The notes under the pieces are model-generated. The model saw only the letters and a program-made list of their open reading frames with translations, was not told the DNA's origin and searched no databases. Below are positions 47,409 through 55,899 of a stretch of DNA of 64,000 nucleotides, one piece after another. Position 1 is the stretch's first letter. Every line of letters begins with the position of its first letter. Origin of the DNA: Escherichia coli (GTDB lineage: Bacteria > Pseudomonadota > Gammaproteobacteria > Enterobacterales > Enterobacteriaceae); contig NZ_AP027764.1 in the NCBI RefSeq assembly GCF_036503815.1, positions 1,426,001 to 1,490,000 on the forward strand, given 5' to 3'. Both the position numbers and the translations under genes were made by a program.

Positions 47409-48461
47409 ATGAAAAAGACCCGTACAGCCAATTTGCACCATCTTTATCATGAACCCTTACCCGAAAACCTGAAGCTCACGCCGAAGGTCGAAGTGGATAA
47501 TGTTCATCAACGGCAAACAACGGATGTCTATGAACATGCTTTGACGATTACCGCCTGGCAGCAGATTTACGATCAGCTGCATCCGGGCAAGTTTCATGGT
47601 GAATTTACGGAAATTCTACTCGATGATATTCAGGTTTTTCGTGAATACACCGGTCTGGCGCTGCGTCAGTCGTGCCTGGTCTGGCCGAACTCGTTCTGGT
47701 TTGGCATTCCGGCGACACGCGGTGAGCAGGGATTTATCGGTTCGCAATGTCTGGGAAGCGCAGAAATAGCGACGCGCCCTGGAGGAACCGAGTTTGAATT
47801 AAGTACGCCGGACGATTACACGATCCTTGGCGTGGTGCTTTCTGAAGATGTCATCACCCGGCAGGCTAACTTTTTGCATAACCCGGAAAGGGTGCTGCAT
47901 ATGTTACGTTACCAGTCGGCGCTGGAAGTGAAAGAGCAGCATAAGGTCGCGCTGTGGGGTTTTGTCCAACAGGCTCTGGCGACATTTTGCGAGAACCCGG
48001 AAAATCTCCATCAGCCTGCAGTGCGAAAAGTGCTGGGAGATAATTTGCTAATGGCGATGGGGGCGATGCTGGAAGAAGCGCAGCCAATGATGACGGCGGA
48101 AAGTATAAGTCATCAGAGTTACCGCCGATTGCTTTCCCGGGCCCGTGAATATGTGCTGGAAAACATGTCCGAACCAGTGACGGTGCTGGACTTGTGTAAT
48201 CAACTGCACGTCAGTCGCCGCACCTTGCAAAACGCATTTCACGCTATTTTGGGCATTGGCCCGAATGCGTGGCTGAAACGCATTCGCCTGAACGCCGTAC
48301 GCCGCGAGCTGATAAGCCCGTGGTCGCAAAGTACAACGGTCAAAGATGCCGCCATGCAGTGGGGATTCTGGCATCTGGGGCAATTCGCCACGGATTACCA
48401 GCAACTGTTTGCCGAGAAGCCGTCTCTGACGCTGCATCAGAGGATGCAGGAACTGGAGTGA
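47409..48461 (+). CDS. eutR: AraC-family activator of the eut operon, EutR
   Basis: A 350-residue regulator. The N-terminal ~230 residues sense ethanolamine and adenosylcobalamin. The C-terminal ~110 residues are an AraC-type DNA-binding domain with two helix-turn-helices (VTVLDLCNQLHVSRRTLQNAF and the KDAAMQWGFWHLGQFATDYQ segment). As the last gene of the operon it gives positive feedback. There is no good ribosome site directly before ATG 47409. Its stop borders the accessory segment. Confidence 0.95.
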   Translation: MKKTRTANLHHLYHEPLPENLKLTPKVEVDNVHQRQTTDVYEHALTITAWQQIYDQLHPGKFHGEFTEILLDDIQVFREYTGLALRQSCLVWPNSFWFGIPATRGEQGFIGSQCLGSAEIATRPGGTEFELSTPDDYTILGVVLSEDVITRQANFLHNPERVLHMLRYQSALEVKEQHKVALWGFVQQALATFCENPENLHQPAVRKVLGDNLLMAMGAMLEEAQPMMTAESISHQSYRRLLSRAREYVLENMSEPVTVLDLCNQLHVSRRTLQNAFHAILGIGPNAWLKRIRLNAVRRELISPWSQSTTVKDAAMQWGFWHLGQFATDYQQLFAEKPSLTLHQRMQELE

Positions 48462-48568
48462 AAACGACTGGTATCGCTTTTCGCCATATTTGTGTAACGA
48501 GAAAAGCCATGCAAATACTATAATTCGTATTTCTCTCAAAGAGAGTGACGATAATCAGGAGGTCCAGG

Positions 48569-49365
48569 ATGGACATTCGACTATTAGCAACGCTATGGTT
48601 ATGGAATATCTCCCCTCGATTAGTCGTTATCGTCACGACCATTGCCTTCTCTTCCTGCTCGTGGGCTCGACTCACTCCCTGTAACAGTAAATCCGATTTT
48701 GTTTGCCTGCAGTTGCGTGCGCAGCAAGGTAAATCATCGGATCAATACGATCTTGCATGGATATATCTAAAAGGGGATGGTGTAACGCCTAAAGATGATA
48801 AAAAAGCGCTGTACTGGTTTCGTAAAGCTGCAGAGAATGGTATGGCGGGAGCGCAGTATCGTCTTGGACGCCGTTATTATTCAGGTGATGGGGTGACAAA
48901 AAATTATAAAGAAGCTTTTAACTGGTTTATGAAAGCTTCCGGGCGGGAAAATTCCTGGGGAATAGCCGCCGCACGCTACATGGTTGGGGTAATGTATTAT
49001 CGTGGGCAGGGGGTGAAAAGAATTATACTCATTCTTTTTCCTGGTTTATGAAGTCGCTGAACGGGGCAGGTCGAGAGAAAGCAAGTAGGGCTTGCTACTT
49101 TATCTGTTCACAATATCTCAGTGGTCATGGCGTTACGCAAAACAACGACCTTGCCGTTGCCTGGTTTTATCTTGCAGCAAAATTAGGTTTGCCAGAGGCA
49201 ATAGAGTATATATCGGGAATAGAAAAGCAATTCTCAGCGGAAATGCTCAAGCCCGCAAGAATCGAAGCGAACAGAATTAATGCCAAACATTATCTTGTAC
49301 AGATACCTTTCCCGGAGTTATTGGCAGAGTCTGAGGCGGAAGTTGTAGTGAAGGGGGCAAAATGA
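48569..49365 (+). pseudogene. Sel1-repeat protein split by a one-base deletion
   Basis: The intact gene would encode about 265 residues from ATG 48569, which has AGGAGG upstream. After a hydrophobic export segment (residues ~18-34, ending FSSCSWA) come Sel1/TPR-like repeats: AWIYLKGDGVTPKDDKKALYW, RRYYSGDGVTKNYKEAFNWF and VMYYRGQGVK. At 49016-49019 a run of four As stands where five would continue the repeat as KKNYTHSFSWFMKS. As written, the frame ends at 49051 and the rest (49048-49365, beginning MKSLNGAGREKASRACYF) is in the next frame, overlapping by ATGA. Exported Sel1 proteins include immunity proteins to secreted phospholipases; that role is an inference. Confidence 0.7.
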
Positions 49366-50162
49366 AAAAAAGCGTATTGGCGTTCTCAATGCTATTTTTT
49401 AGCTATGCTGTCTACGGGGGTAATAGTATAGTGCCTCCGGCGAAGTATATGTCTTCGGATGCACTACCTCTCCAGATTGTCTACCGTTTTGACGATCACC
49501 GTTATATCATTTTAACAGGTGAAAAGCGGCATTACGACGGTGTTGATTATTGTTCAGGTCAATACTGGTATACTGATACACAAAAAAATATATTTTCCCG
49601 TGTTGGCGATACGCGTCACAACCAATGGGTTCCGGAATCCAGTGGTTCACGTTCTGCAATCACTCCCTCATATGACAGTCCACTTCCTGAAAATATAAAG
49701 TTTATTCATGATTCTAAAAAGTATATTTTTGTACCTCTGGGGGGCGATCCACATAAAAAAGATAAAAATGGACAACTGATTTATGAATACCATCAAGTGC
49801 AAATGTCATCCGATTATGGCGCGACCTGGAAAGATATCAATTTATCGGTGGAACCCGCGACCAGTGAAACGCGATTGATTTTTCATGAGGGCCAGCTATT
49901 TATTGATGATAAGGATGGGTTTTATCTCAGTCAAATTCCGATGCATAGTTTTTTTATGTATTATTATGATTATCACAGTCAGAATAATGATGTTAATCTG
50001 CCCAAAAATGTACCAGTCATTAAAAACTATCGCGGTTGGGATCACATGCAGTGTTCAGAAAATGCAGAATTATCTGTAGAAGAGGCGGAACGTTTTCAAC
50101 AAGATCGCCAAAGAAGTTGGGATTCCTGGGGACGAAAAGGTGATGAAAAAAACTATAAGTAA
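49362..50162 (+). CDS. Exported protein, possible T6SS immunity protein (Tli3-like)
   Basis: A 266-residue protein with a signal peptide (MKKSVLAFSMLFFSYAVYG, cleavage near 19). The mature part is beta-rich and tyrosine-rich (YRFDDHRYIILTGEKRHY, CSGQYWYTDTQKN, SDYGATWKDINLSVEP) and ends charged. Start and stop of the Sel1 gene overlap here (ATGA), so the two form an operon. I think it resembles proteins annotated as Tli3-type immunity to type VI lipases, but this is from memory and uncertain. Base composition is AT-richer than the core genes, suggesting transfer. Confidence 0.6.
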   Translation: MKKSVLAFSMLFFSYAVYGGNSIVPPAKYMSSDALPLQIVYRFDDHRYIILTGEKRHYDGVDYCSGQYWYTDTQKNIFSRVGDTRHNQWVPESSGSRSAITPSYDSPLPENIKFIHDSKKYIFVPLGGDPHKKDKNGQLIYEYHQVQMSSDYGATWKDINLSVEPATSETRLIFHEGQLFIDDKDGFYLSQIPMHSFFMYYYDYHSQNNDVNLPKNVPVIKNYRGWDHMQCSENAELSVEEAERFQQDRQRSWDSWGRKGDEKNYK

Positions 50163-50196
50163 TGTCAGTAATGCATCAGCTTAGTCTGGATTGAAC

Positions 50197-50862
50197 TTAT
50201 AAATTACCTTCAATCATGATATTCTGATATTTGTTTAAGAGCGGTTTCATCCACTCAATAACATACTTAATGAATTCTGCATATTCGGTATTTGTTTGTG
50301 CCTTAGCTAACCATTGTTCAATTATCTTTGCGCATTCATCTGAGGTAAATTCATTCCAGCTTGTGTAATCAAAAAATGTTTCACCATTGGCTAAAGGGTA
50401 TAGTGACTTAATAGCCGGGGATAGTATTTCAAAATCGCACTCATAAATAAAAAGACTGGCAACATTGTAATCCCATCCACCGTTAGGTTCCTCCTTGTAA
50501 GGATAGATAGAACAACCAATACGTCCATCACTACGGCGATGTTTTTTACGCAGAAAAATACGATGGCTTTTTTCGTATGCGTCAGTGTAATAATCGGGAA
50601 CAGGTTGAGTAAGAGCTGCACTGAATGCTGTCAAAAATTTATCCCGTTCTTGTGGATGCATTTCCCGGTTGCATTGATAATTGATATTTATGTAATTATC
50701 TGTCCAGGAAATGTTACACCTGTGATTTTTGCTATTTACACAAAGTTCTGAGTTGGTAATGACTTCATTTATTTGCTGTATGCCCCAGTATTCACGGAAG
50801 AGCTCAAGTATTCTGATTTGTTGTTCTGCAATGCATATTGTTGTGTTGGTTGTGATTATCAT
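50197..50862 (-). CDS. Hypothetical cytosolic protein, immunity-like
   Basis: A 221-residue protein without signal peptide or membrane helix. It is acidic, rich in Trp, Tyr, Asn and Ile, with no catalytic motif seen (FREYWGIQQINEVITNSEL near the start; IYPYKEEPNGGWDYNVASLF mid-protein). Small acidic proteins of this style often neutralise toxins, but no family was recognised. The gene is AT-rich and convergent with the exported-protein gene, 34 bases away. No strong ribosome site precedes ATG 50862. Confidence 0.55.
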   Translation of the reverse strand: MIITTNTTICIAEQQIRILELFREYWGIQQINEVITNSELCVNSKNHRCNISWTDNYININYQCNREMHPQERDKFLTAFSAALTQPVPDYYTDAYEKSHRIFLRKKHRRSDGRIGCSIYPYKEEPNGGWDYNVASLFIYECDFEILSPAIKSLYPLANGETFFDYTSWNEFTSDECAKIIEQWLAKAQTNTEYAEFIKYVIEWMKPLLNKYQNIMIEGNL

Positions 50863-50921
50863 TTTAGTTATTTTGCTTCATTTCCAGATTTAAAAAGACA
50901 TATCTTTCACTATTATTGCAG

Positions 50922-52184
50922 TTAAGACTGCTGATAAGACGTTGCCGTTGTCCGGCACTCCGGGCAGATAAACGCGTAAATTATCCCTTCGCCATATTGT
51001 TCAATATCGGCATAATCCAGTTGCGCAAGAAACATCATTGTGTGGGAACATTGCGGACAGAGAGGATATTCCGCGTCCTGAATCCAGGTTGGATGCCCGC
51101 CAAGTTGCGAGAAAGAGACAGGTAAAAATGGGTCTGCGGCAAATAACGGTGACCTAAGGTTTCCCTGTCTCATGCTGTTTACAGGGAGTCGACGCCATTC
51201 CGATACATCATCCGGCAGCCAGGCAGGCGGGATATTTTTTGCAGACAAATGAGCGTTACCCTTTGAGTCCATGTAGCCGAAAATGGTGCTGTAGGCGGTG
51301 CAACATTCGCAAGTCACGACGCGAAAACTGCCGTTATCGCTAAGACCCGTTGCCTTCAGGTCAACGTCGAAAAGATTTGTTAGTGGCAATGCGCAATTTG
51401 GACAGGTATCGTTGCGTTCATCAACAACACGCAAAGCTTCGCAAGACCCGGTGCTTTTCATCTCCAGATGAAAACATTGAGGAAAATAGAGATTACGCCT
51501 TTGATCTTCAGCGGTTAACTCCCAACCGGCCTCATGCGCATATTCTTCAGGCGCGATGTAAAGGGAGCTGCGCCACGGCGGTGGGCTATTGCGCCATTGG
51601 ACAAAACGTTCAACGACAACGTCATCCCCAATCCATGCCAGGCATTGCAGAATACAATTTCTGTTTTCTGCATCATCCTCAACCCGTTCTAACAGCCTGT
51701 CGCGTACATCTGTGGGGGCGCGGTGGAAAGGCATATAAGAATCACTGTCCAAATCATCGTAAGAGATCCATTCTCTGAAATAGGCATTCAGATTCGCCTG
51801 GGTAAATGCCGCCAGACAAAGGCAAATCTCCTGAGCGAGCTTATATTCACCAGATACAAAACGTTCTGTGGCGTAATCAGCCATCAGCTGCGCTTGATCG
51901 GCGGTCAACTGTTGATACAGGGCATCTGTGGGAACGGGGCAGGGAGTCCAGTCGATTAACGCATCGAATTTCCGCGGTTGGTGAATTAATTTCAGCATGA
52001 CAACCGGATCGCTTAACCCTGCAAACGCATTCACGATCTTTTTGTTTTTCCTTATATATTCATTGTGTTCACGTTGCTGTTGGGTCTGAACGCAGGGCAT
52101 ACAGTATCCGTCAGTACGCGCAGCGGTTTCCGGAAGAATGGTTGATGTACAAGCGGGGCTTTTACAGGGAATACGGTGAGTCAT
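50922..52184 (-). CDS. Zinc-ribbon protein with DUF1963-like C-terminus
   Basis: A 420-residue soluble protein. Cys7, Cys12, Cys28 and Cys31 form an N-terminal zinc-ribbon-like site. A helical middle part mentions no known motif. The second half has further pairs (CPNCAL, CECCTAY, CPQCSHTM, CPECRTT) set in FSQLGGHPTWIQDAEYPLC...MMFLAQLDYAD, which resembles DUF1963/YwqG-type domains found in many immunity proteins. ATG 52184 has AAGGAG upstream. It is on the same strand as the gene at 50197, 59 bases apart. Function unknown. Confidence 0.65.
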   Translation of the reverse strand: MTHRIPCKSPACTSTILPETAARTDGYCMPCVQTQQQREHNEYIRKNKKIVNAFAGLSDPVVMLKLIHQPRKFDALIDWTPCPVPTDALYQQLTADQAQLMADYATERFVSGEYKLAQEICLCLAAFTQANLNAYFREWISYDDLDSDSYMPFHRAPTDVRDRLLERVEDDAENRNCILQCLAWIGDDVVVERFVQWRNSPPPWRSSLYIAPEEYAHEAGWELTAEDQRRNLYFPQCFHLEMKSTGSCEALRVVDERNDTCPNCALPLTNLFDVDLKATGLSDNGSFRVVTCECCTAYSTIFGYMDSKGNAHLSAKNIPPAWLPDDVSEWRRLPVNSMRQGNLRSPLFAADPFLPVSFSQLGGHPTWIQDAEYPLCPQCSHTMMFLAQLDYADIEQYGEGIIYAFICPECRTTATSYQQS

Positions 52185-52321
52185 AGAGGCGCTCCTTGCC
52201 TGAGGATATTAAGTCGAAAGAGATTATTATTAGATATTAGGGTGTCACTATGGCACACAAATTAAACAGAATTAATTTCAAGCCACAAACATAGGGTTAT
52301 TTTTCTTTTATTTTCATGATA

Positions 52322-53221
52322 TTAAATCCAATCCCTGACCTTAATAAACTCACTCAACGCCGCTTCCGGGCTGCCTTCTTCCGGTTGATAATCATACTCC
52401 CAGCGTACCAGTGGCGGCATTGACATCAGGATAGACTCGGTGCGCCCGCCAGTTTGCAGGCCAAACAGCGTTCCGCGATCCCAGACCAGGTTGAACTCGA
52501 CATAGCGACCGCGACGGTAGAGCTGGAAATTGCGCTCGCGCTCGCCGTATTCCATCGCTTTGCGTCGTTCAACAATCGGTAAATAAGCGTCAGTGTAGCC
52601 TTGACCTACCGCCTGCATAAAGGCGAAACAGTGATCAAAGTCTGGCGTGTTCAGGTCATCAAAGAACAGCCCGCCAATACCGCGTTGTTCGTTACGATGT
52701 TTGAGGTAGAAGTATTCGTCGCACCACTTTTTGTAACGCGGATAAACGTCTTCGCCAAATGGCAGGCACAGATCACGGGCGGTGCGGTGCCAGTGAATAG
52801 CATCGTCTTCAAAGCCATAGAAAGGGGTTAAGTCGAAGCCGCCGCCAAACCACCAGACGGGTTCGGCACCCGGTTTTTCGGCAATAAAAAAGCGCACATT
52901 CGCGTGGCTGGTGGGAACGTACGGGTTATGCGGATGCACTACCAGCGAAACGCCCATCGCTTCGAAACTGCGTCCGGCAAATTCCGGGCGATGAGCAGTG
53001 GCGGAAGCAGGCATCGCCTCACCGTGGACATGTGAAAAGTTGACGCCCGCCTGTTCGAAAACACCACCATTACGCAACACCCGGCTACGTCCGCCGCCGC
53101 CAGCTTCGCGCTGCCAGCTATCTTCGACAAACTCTGCGCCATCGACGGCGCTCAGCTGCTGACAAATTGTATCCTGAAGGTTGAGCAGGAACTGTTTAAC
53201 CTGGTGTGCGTCGGGTTTCAT
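52322..53221 (-). CDS. hemF: Oxygen-dependent coproporphyrinogen III oxidase HemF
   Basis: A 299-residue enzyme that oxidatively decarboxylates coproporphyrinogen III to protoporphyrinogen IX in aerobic heme synthesis. Signatures: REAGGGGRSRVLRNGGVFEQAG, HPHNPYVPTSHANVRFF, and the RYVEFNLVWDRGTLFGLQTGGRTESILMS block. ATG 53221 lies three bases after the amiA stop (TAAGTGATG); a GTG one codon earlier is possible. It forms an operon with amiA. Confidence 0.96.
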   Translation of the reverse strand: MKPDAHQVKQFLLNLQDTICQQLSAVDGAEFVEDSWQREAGGGGRSRVLRNGGVFEQAGVNFSHVHGEAMPASATAHRPEFAGRSFEAMGVSLVVHPHNPYVPTSHANVRFFIAEKPGAEPVWWFGGGFDLTPFYGFEDDAIHWHRTARDLCLPFGEDVYPRYKKWCDEYFYLKHRNEQRGIGGLFFDDLNTPDFDHCFAFMQAVGQGYTDAYLPIVERRKAMEYGERERNFQLYRRGRYVEFNLVWDRGTLFGLQTGGRTESILMSMPPLVRWEYDYQPEEGSPEAALSEFIKVRDWI

Positions 53222-53224
53222 CAC

Positions 53225-54094
53225 TTACCGCTTTCTCGAGTGTGCTTTCTGGTTGTCAAACCAGTGAAAATAACTGATCACGCCTTCGGCAATCGCTGTG
53301 GCGATTTTCTGGCGAAATGCTGCCGTGCCTAACAGCCGCTCTTCTTCCGGGTTGGTGATAAACGAGGTTTCCACCAGCACCGAAGGAACCGACGGCGATT
53401 TCAACACCACAAACGCGGCTTGTTCGGTGTTGCGGCTGTGCAGTTTATGCACCGGCTTAATCTTCTTCAGAATATGCGAGCCGAGCGTCAGGCTGTTTTT
53501 AATAGTATCGGTTTGCACCAGATCAAACAGCACTTGCTGCAATAGGTGATCCTTGTCAGTCGCTTTTTTACCGGCAACTTCATCAGCGCGGTTTTCGCGT
53601 TCAGACAGGTATTTCGCCATTGCGCTACTTGCGCCGCGGTTAGAGAGAGCAAATACCGAAGCACCGGCAGCTTTCGGGTTAGTAAAGCCGTCGGCGTGAA
53701 TTGACATAAACAGGTCAGCGCCATGTTTATGGGCGATTTCAACGCGATCGTACAGCGGGATAAACGTATCGCCAGAACGCGTTAAACGCGCATCAATGCC
53801 ATGATTACGCAATATGGAACGGACGTTTTTGGCAATTGCCAGCACCACATGTTTTTCTTTCGAACCGTTGCGACCAATCGCCCCGGTATCAATCCCGCCG
53901 TGGCCTGGATCGAGAACAACGACACGTTTGCCGCCGTTTTTTTTTGCTTTCGGCTTGCTGTGTCCGTTGCTGGTTTTTAAAGGTTCTTCTTTGGCGATGG
54001 CTTGCGACATTCCTGACAACGTCAGGGCAGCCAATCCGGCTTTCAGCACCTGGCGGCGCGAAGTGAGTGTTTTTAGTGGTTTAAAAGTGCTCAT
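53225..54094 (-). CDS. amiA: N-acetylmuramoyl-L-alanine amidase AmiA
   Basis: A 289-residue zinc amidase that splits septal peptidoglycan and is activated by EnvC. It has a twin-arginine signal ([18 protein letters not shown], ending near residue 34) and is exported by Tat. The Amidase_3 domain shows [12 protein letters not shown] (zinc ligand His65), then MSIHADGF and [12 protein letters not shown] with the catalytic Glu. Precedes hemF. Confidence 0.97.
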
Positions 54095-54306
54095 ACGGCC
54101 TGAGTTGTAATAATAAAGTTCCAGATGTTATATCGTATCGCGTAATCCGTTACGACCGTTTGCTGTTGAGAATTGTTTTACTTTTCATTTCAATAGTTGA
54201 CAACTCCCCATTATGCCACTTTTCAACCGATTTTCGTCAGATATTGGCTAATTCGACCGTTCACGCCATAATCAGCCTTTTAATCCGCAAAAAGGTAACC
54301 AATACC

Positions 54307-54732
54307 ATGGAGATACGCGTATTTCGCCAGGAAGATTTCGAAGAGGTCATCACCCTTTGGGAGCGTTGCGACTTGCTGCGTCCGTGGAACGATCCGGAAA
54401 TGGACATCGAGCGTAAGATGAACCATGACGTCAGTTTGTTTCTGGTCGCTGAGGTAAACGGTGAAGTGGTCGGAACGGTGATGGGCGGTTATGACGGGCA
54501 TCGCGGGTCTGCTTATTATCTTGGCGTGCATCCAGAGTTTCGTGGGCGTGGGATTGCTAATGCGTTGCTTAATCGGTTGGAGAAAAAGCTGATTGCTCGC
54601 GGCTGCCCGAAAATTCAGATCAATGTGCCGGAAGATAACGACATGGTGCTCGGAATGTATGAACGCCTTGGATATGAACACGCCGACGTGCTGAGTCTGG
54701 GTAAGCGTTTGATTGAAGATGAAGAGTACTGA
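54307..54732 (+). CDS. ypeA: GNAT acetyltransferase YpeA
   Basis: A 141-residue GCN5-related N-acetyltransferase. The acetyl-CoA loop is [17 protein letters not shown] near residues 72-88. The substrate is unknown. The start at ATG 54307 follows AAAGGT; the open frame extends back to 54160 but crosses a promoter-like region and is not conserved. It is divergent from amiA and overlaps yfeZ. Confidence 0.93.
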
Positions 54733-55168
54733 GTTTCATCCTGCCCATTATGATGCGCACGGACGCCTGCGTTTACCTTTTCTCTTCTGGCTTGTGCTAT
54801 TGCTTCAGGCGCGAACCTGGGTGCTGTTTGTCATTGCCGGTGCGTCGCGTGAGCAGGGTACTGCGCTGTTGAATCTGTTTTATCCCGATCACGATAATTT
54901 CTGGCTGGGGTTAATTCCTGGCATTCCTGCGGTGCTGGCGTTTTTGTTGAGCGGTCGGCGGGCTACGTTTCCTCGCATCTGGTATGTACTCTATTTTCTG
55001 TTGCTGTTGGCGCAGCTTGTTTTGCTTTGCTGGCAACCGTGGTTGTGGCTGAACGGTGAATCCGTTAGCGGTATCGGTCTGGCGCTGGTAGTGGCGGATA
55101 TTGTGGCGTTAATTTGGCTTTTGACCAATCGACGTTTACGCGCTTGTTTTGTGGTTGAGAAAGAATAA
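54713..55168 (+). CDS. yfeZ: Inner-membrane protein YfeZ (DUF2919)
   Basis: A 151-residue protein with four predicted membrane helices, the first near residues 22-44 ([23 protein letters not shown]), and a cytoplasmic basic end. The start is TTG at 54713 by analogy to the known protein; ATG 54719 is possible. Either start overlaps the end of ypeA, so translation is coupled. Function unknown. Confidence 0.88.
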
Positions 55169-55228
55169 CGGCACTTTTTTGCAAATTCGCACTCCAAGCA
55201 ACGTTATTGAATAACCAAAGGAAGTGAC

Positions 55229-55804
55229 ATGAAATCGCTGCGTTTAATGTTATGCGCTATGCCGTTGATGCTGACCGGCTGTTCAACGATGTCGTCAGTT
55301 AACTGGTCTGCCGCTAATCCGTGGAACTGGTTTGGGTCGTCCACCAAAGTGAGCGAGCAGGGCGTGGGTGAATTAACGGCGTCCACACCACTGCAAGAAC
55401 AAGCTGTTGCCGATGCGCTTGATAGTGATTATCGCCTGCGCAGCGGAATGAAAACCGCGAACGGCAACGTGGTGCGCTTTTTTGAAGTGATGAAAGGCGA
55501 CAACGTGGCGATGGTAATTAACGGCGATCAGGGCACGATCAGCCGCATTGATGTGCTGGATAGCGATATTCCTGCTGACACCGGTGTTAAAATCGGTACA
55601 CCGTTTAGCGACCTTTACAGCAAAGCATTTGGCAATTGCCAAAAAGCCGACGGTGATGATAATCGTGCTGTCGAATGTAAAGCCGAAGGCAGTCAACATA
55701 TTAGCTACCAGTTCAGCGGGGAATGGAGTGGTCCGGAAGGGTTAATGCCTTCGGACGATACCTTGAAAAACTGGAAAGTCAGTAAAATTATCTGGCGGCG
55801 TTAA
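55229..55804 (+). CDS. yfeY: Lipoprotein YfeY (DUF1131)
   Basis: A 191-residue lipoprotein. The signal peptide ends in LTGC with the lipidated Cys18 (MLCAMPLMLTGCSTMSSV). The mature part is a RpoE-regulated DUF1131 domain of unknown function. AAAGGAAG lies before ATG 55229. A stem-loop lies between it and yfeX. Confidence 0.92.
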   Translation: MKSLRLMLCAMPLMLTGCSTMSSVNWSAANPWNWFGSSTKVSEQGVGELTASTPLQEQAVADALDSDYRLRSGMKTANGNVVRFFEVMKGDNVAMVINGDQGTISRIDVLDSDIPADTGVKIGTPFSDLYSKAFGNCQKADGDDNRAVECKAEGSQHISYQFSGEWSGPEGLMPSDDTLKNWKVSKIIWRR

Positions 55805-55857
55805 TTTGCGTCTGAACAAACCGCCGCCGCAAAAAAACACGTAAAATAGCGCCCAAC

Positions 55858-55885
55858 AATGCCACGGATTGCGTGGCATTCTTAT
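55858..55885 (+). terminator. Stem-loop between yfeY and yfeX
   Basis: AATGCCACG and CGTGGCATT form a perfect nine-base stem with a five-base loop, followed by CTTATTTT. It may partly terminate yfeY transcription. The yfeX ribosome site GGAGG follows directly. Confidence 0.55.
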
Positions 55886-55899
55886 TTTCAGGAGGAACA

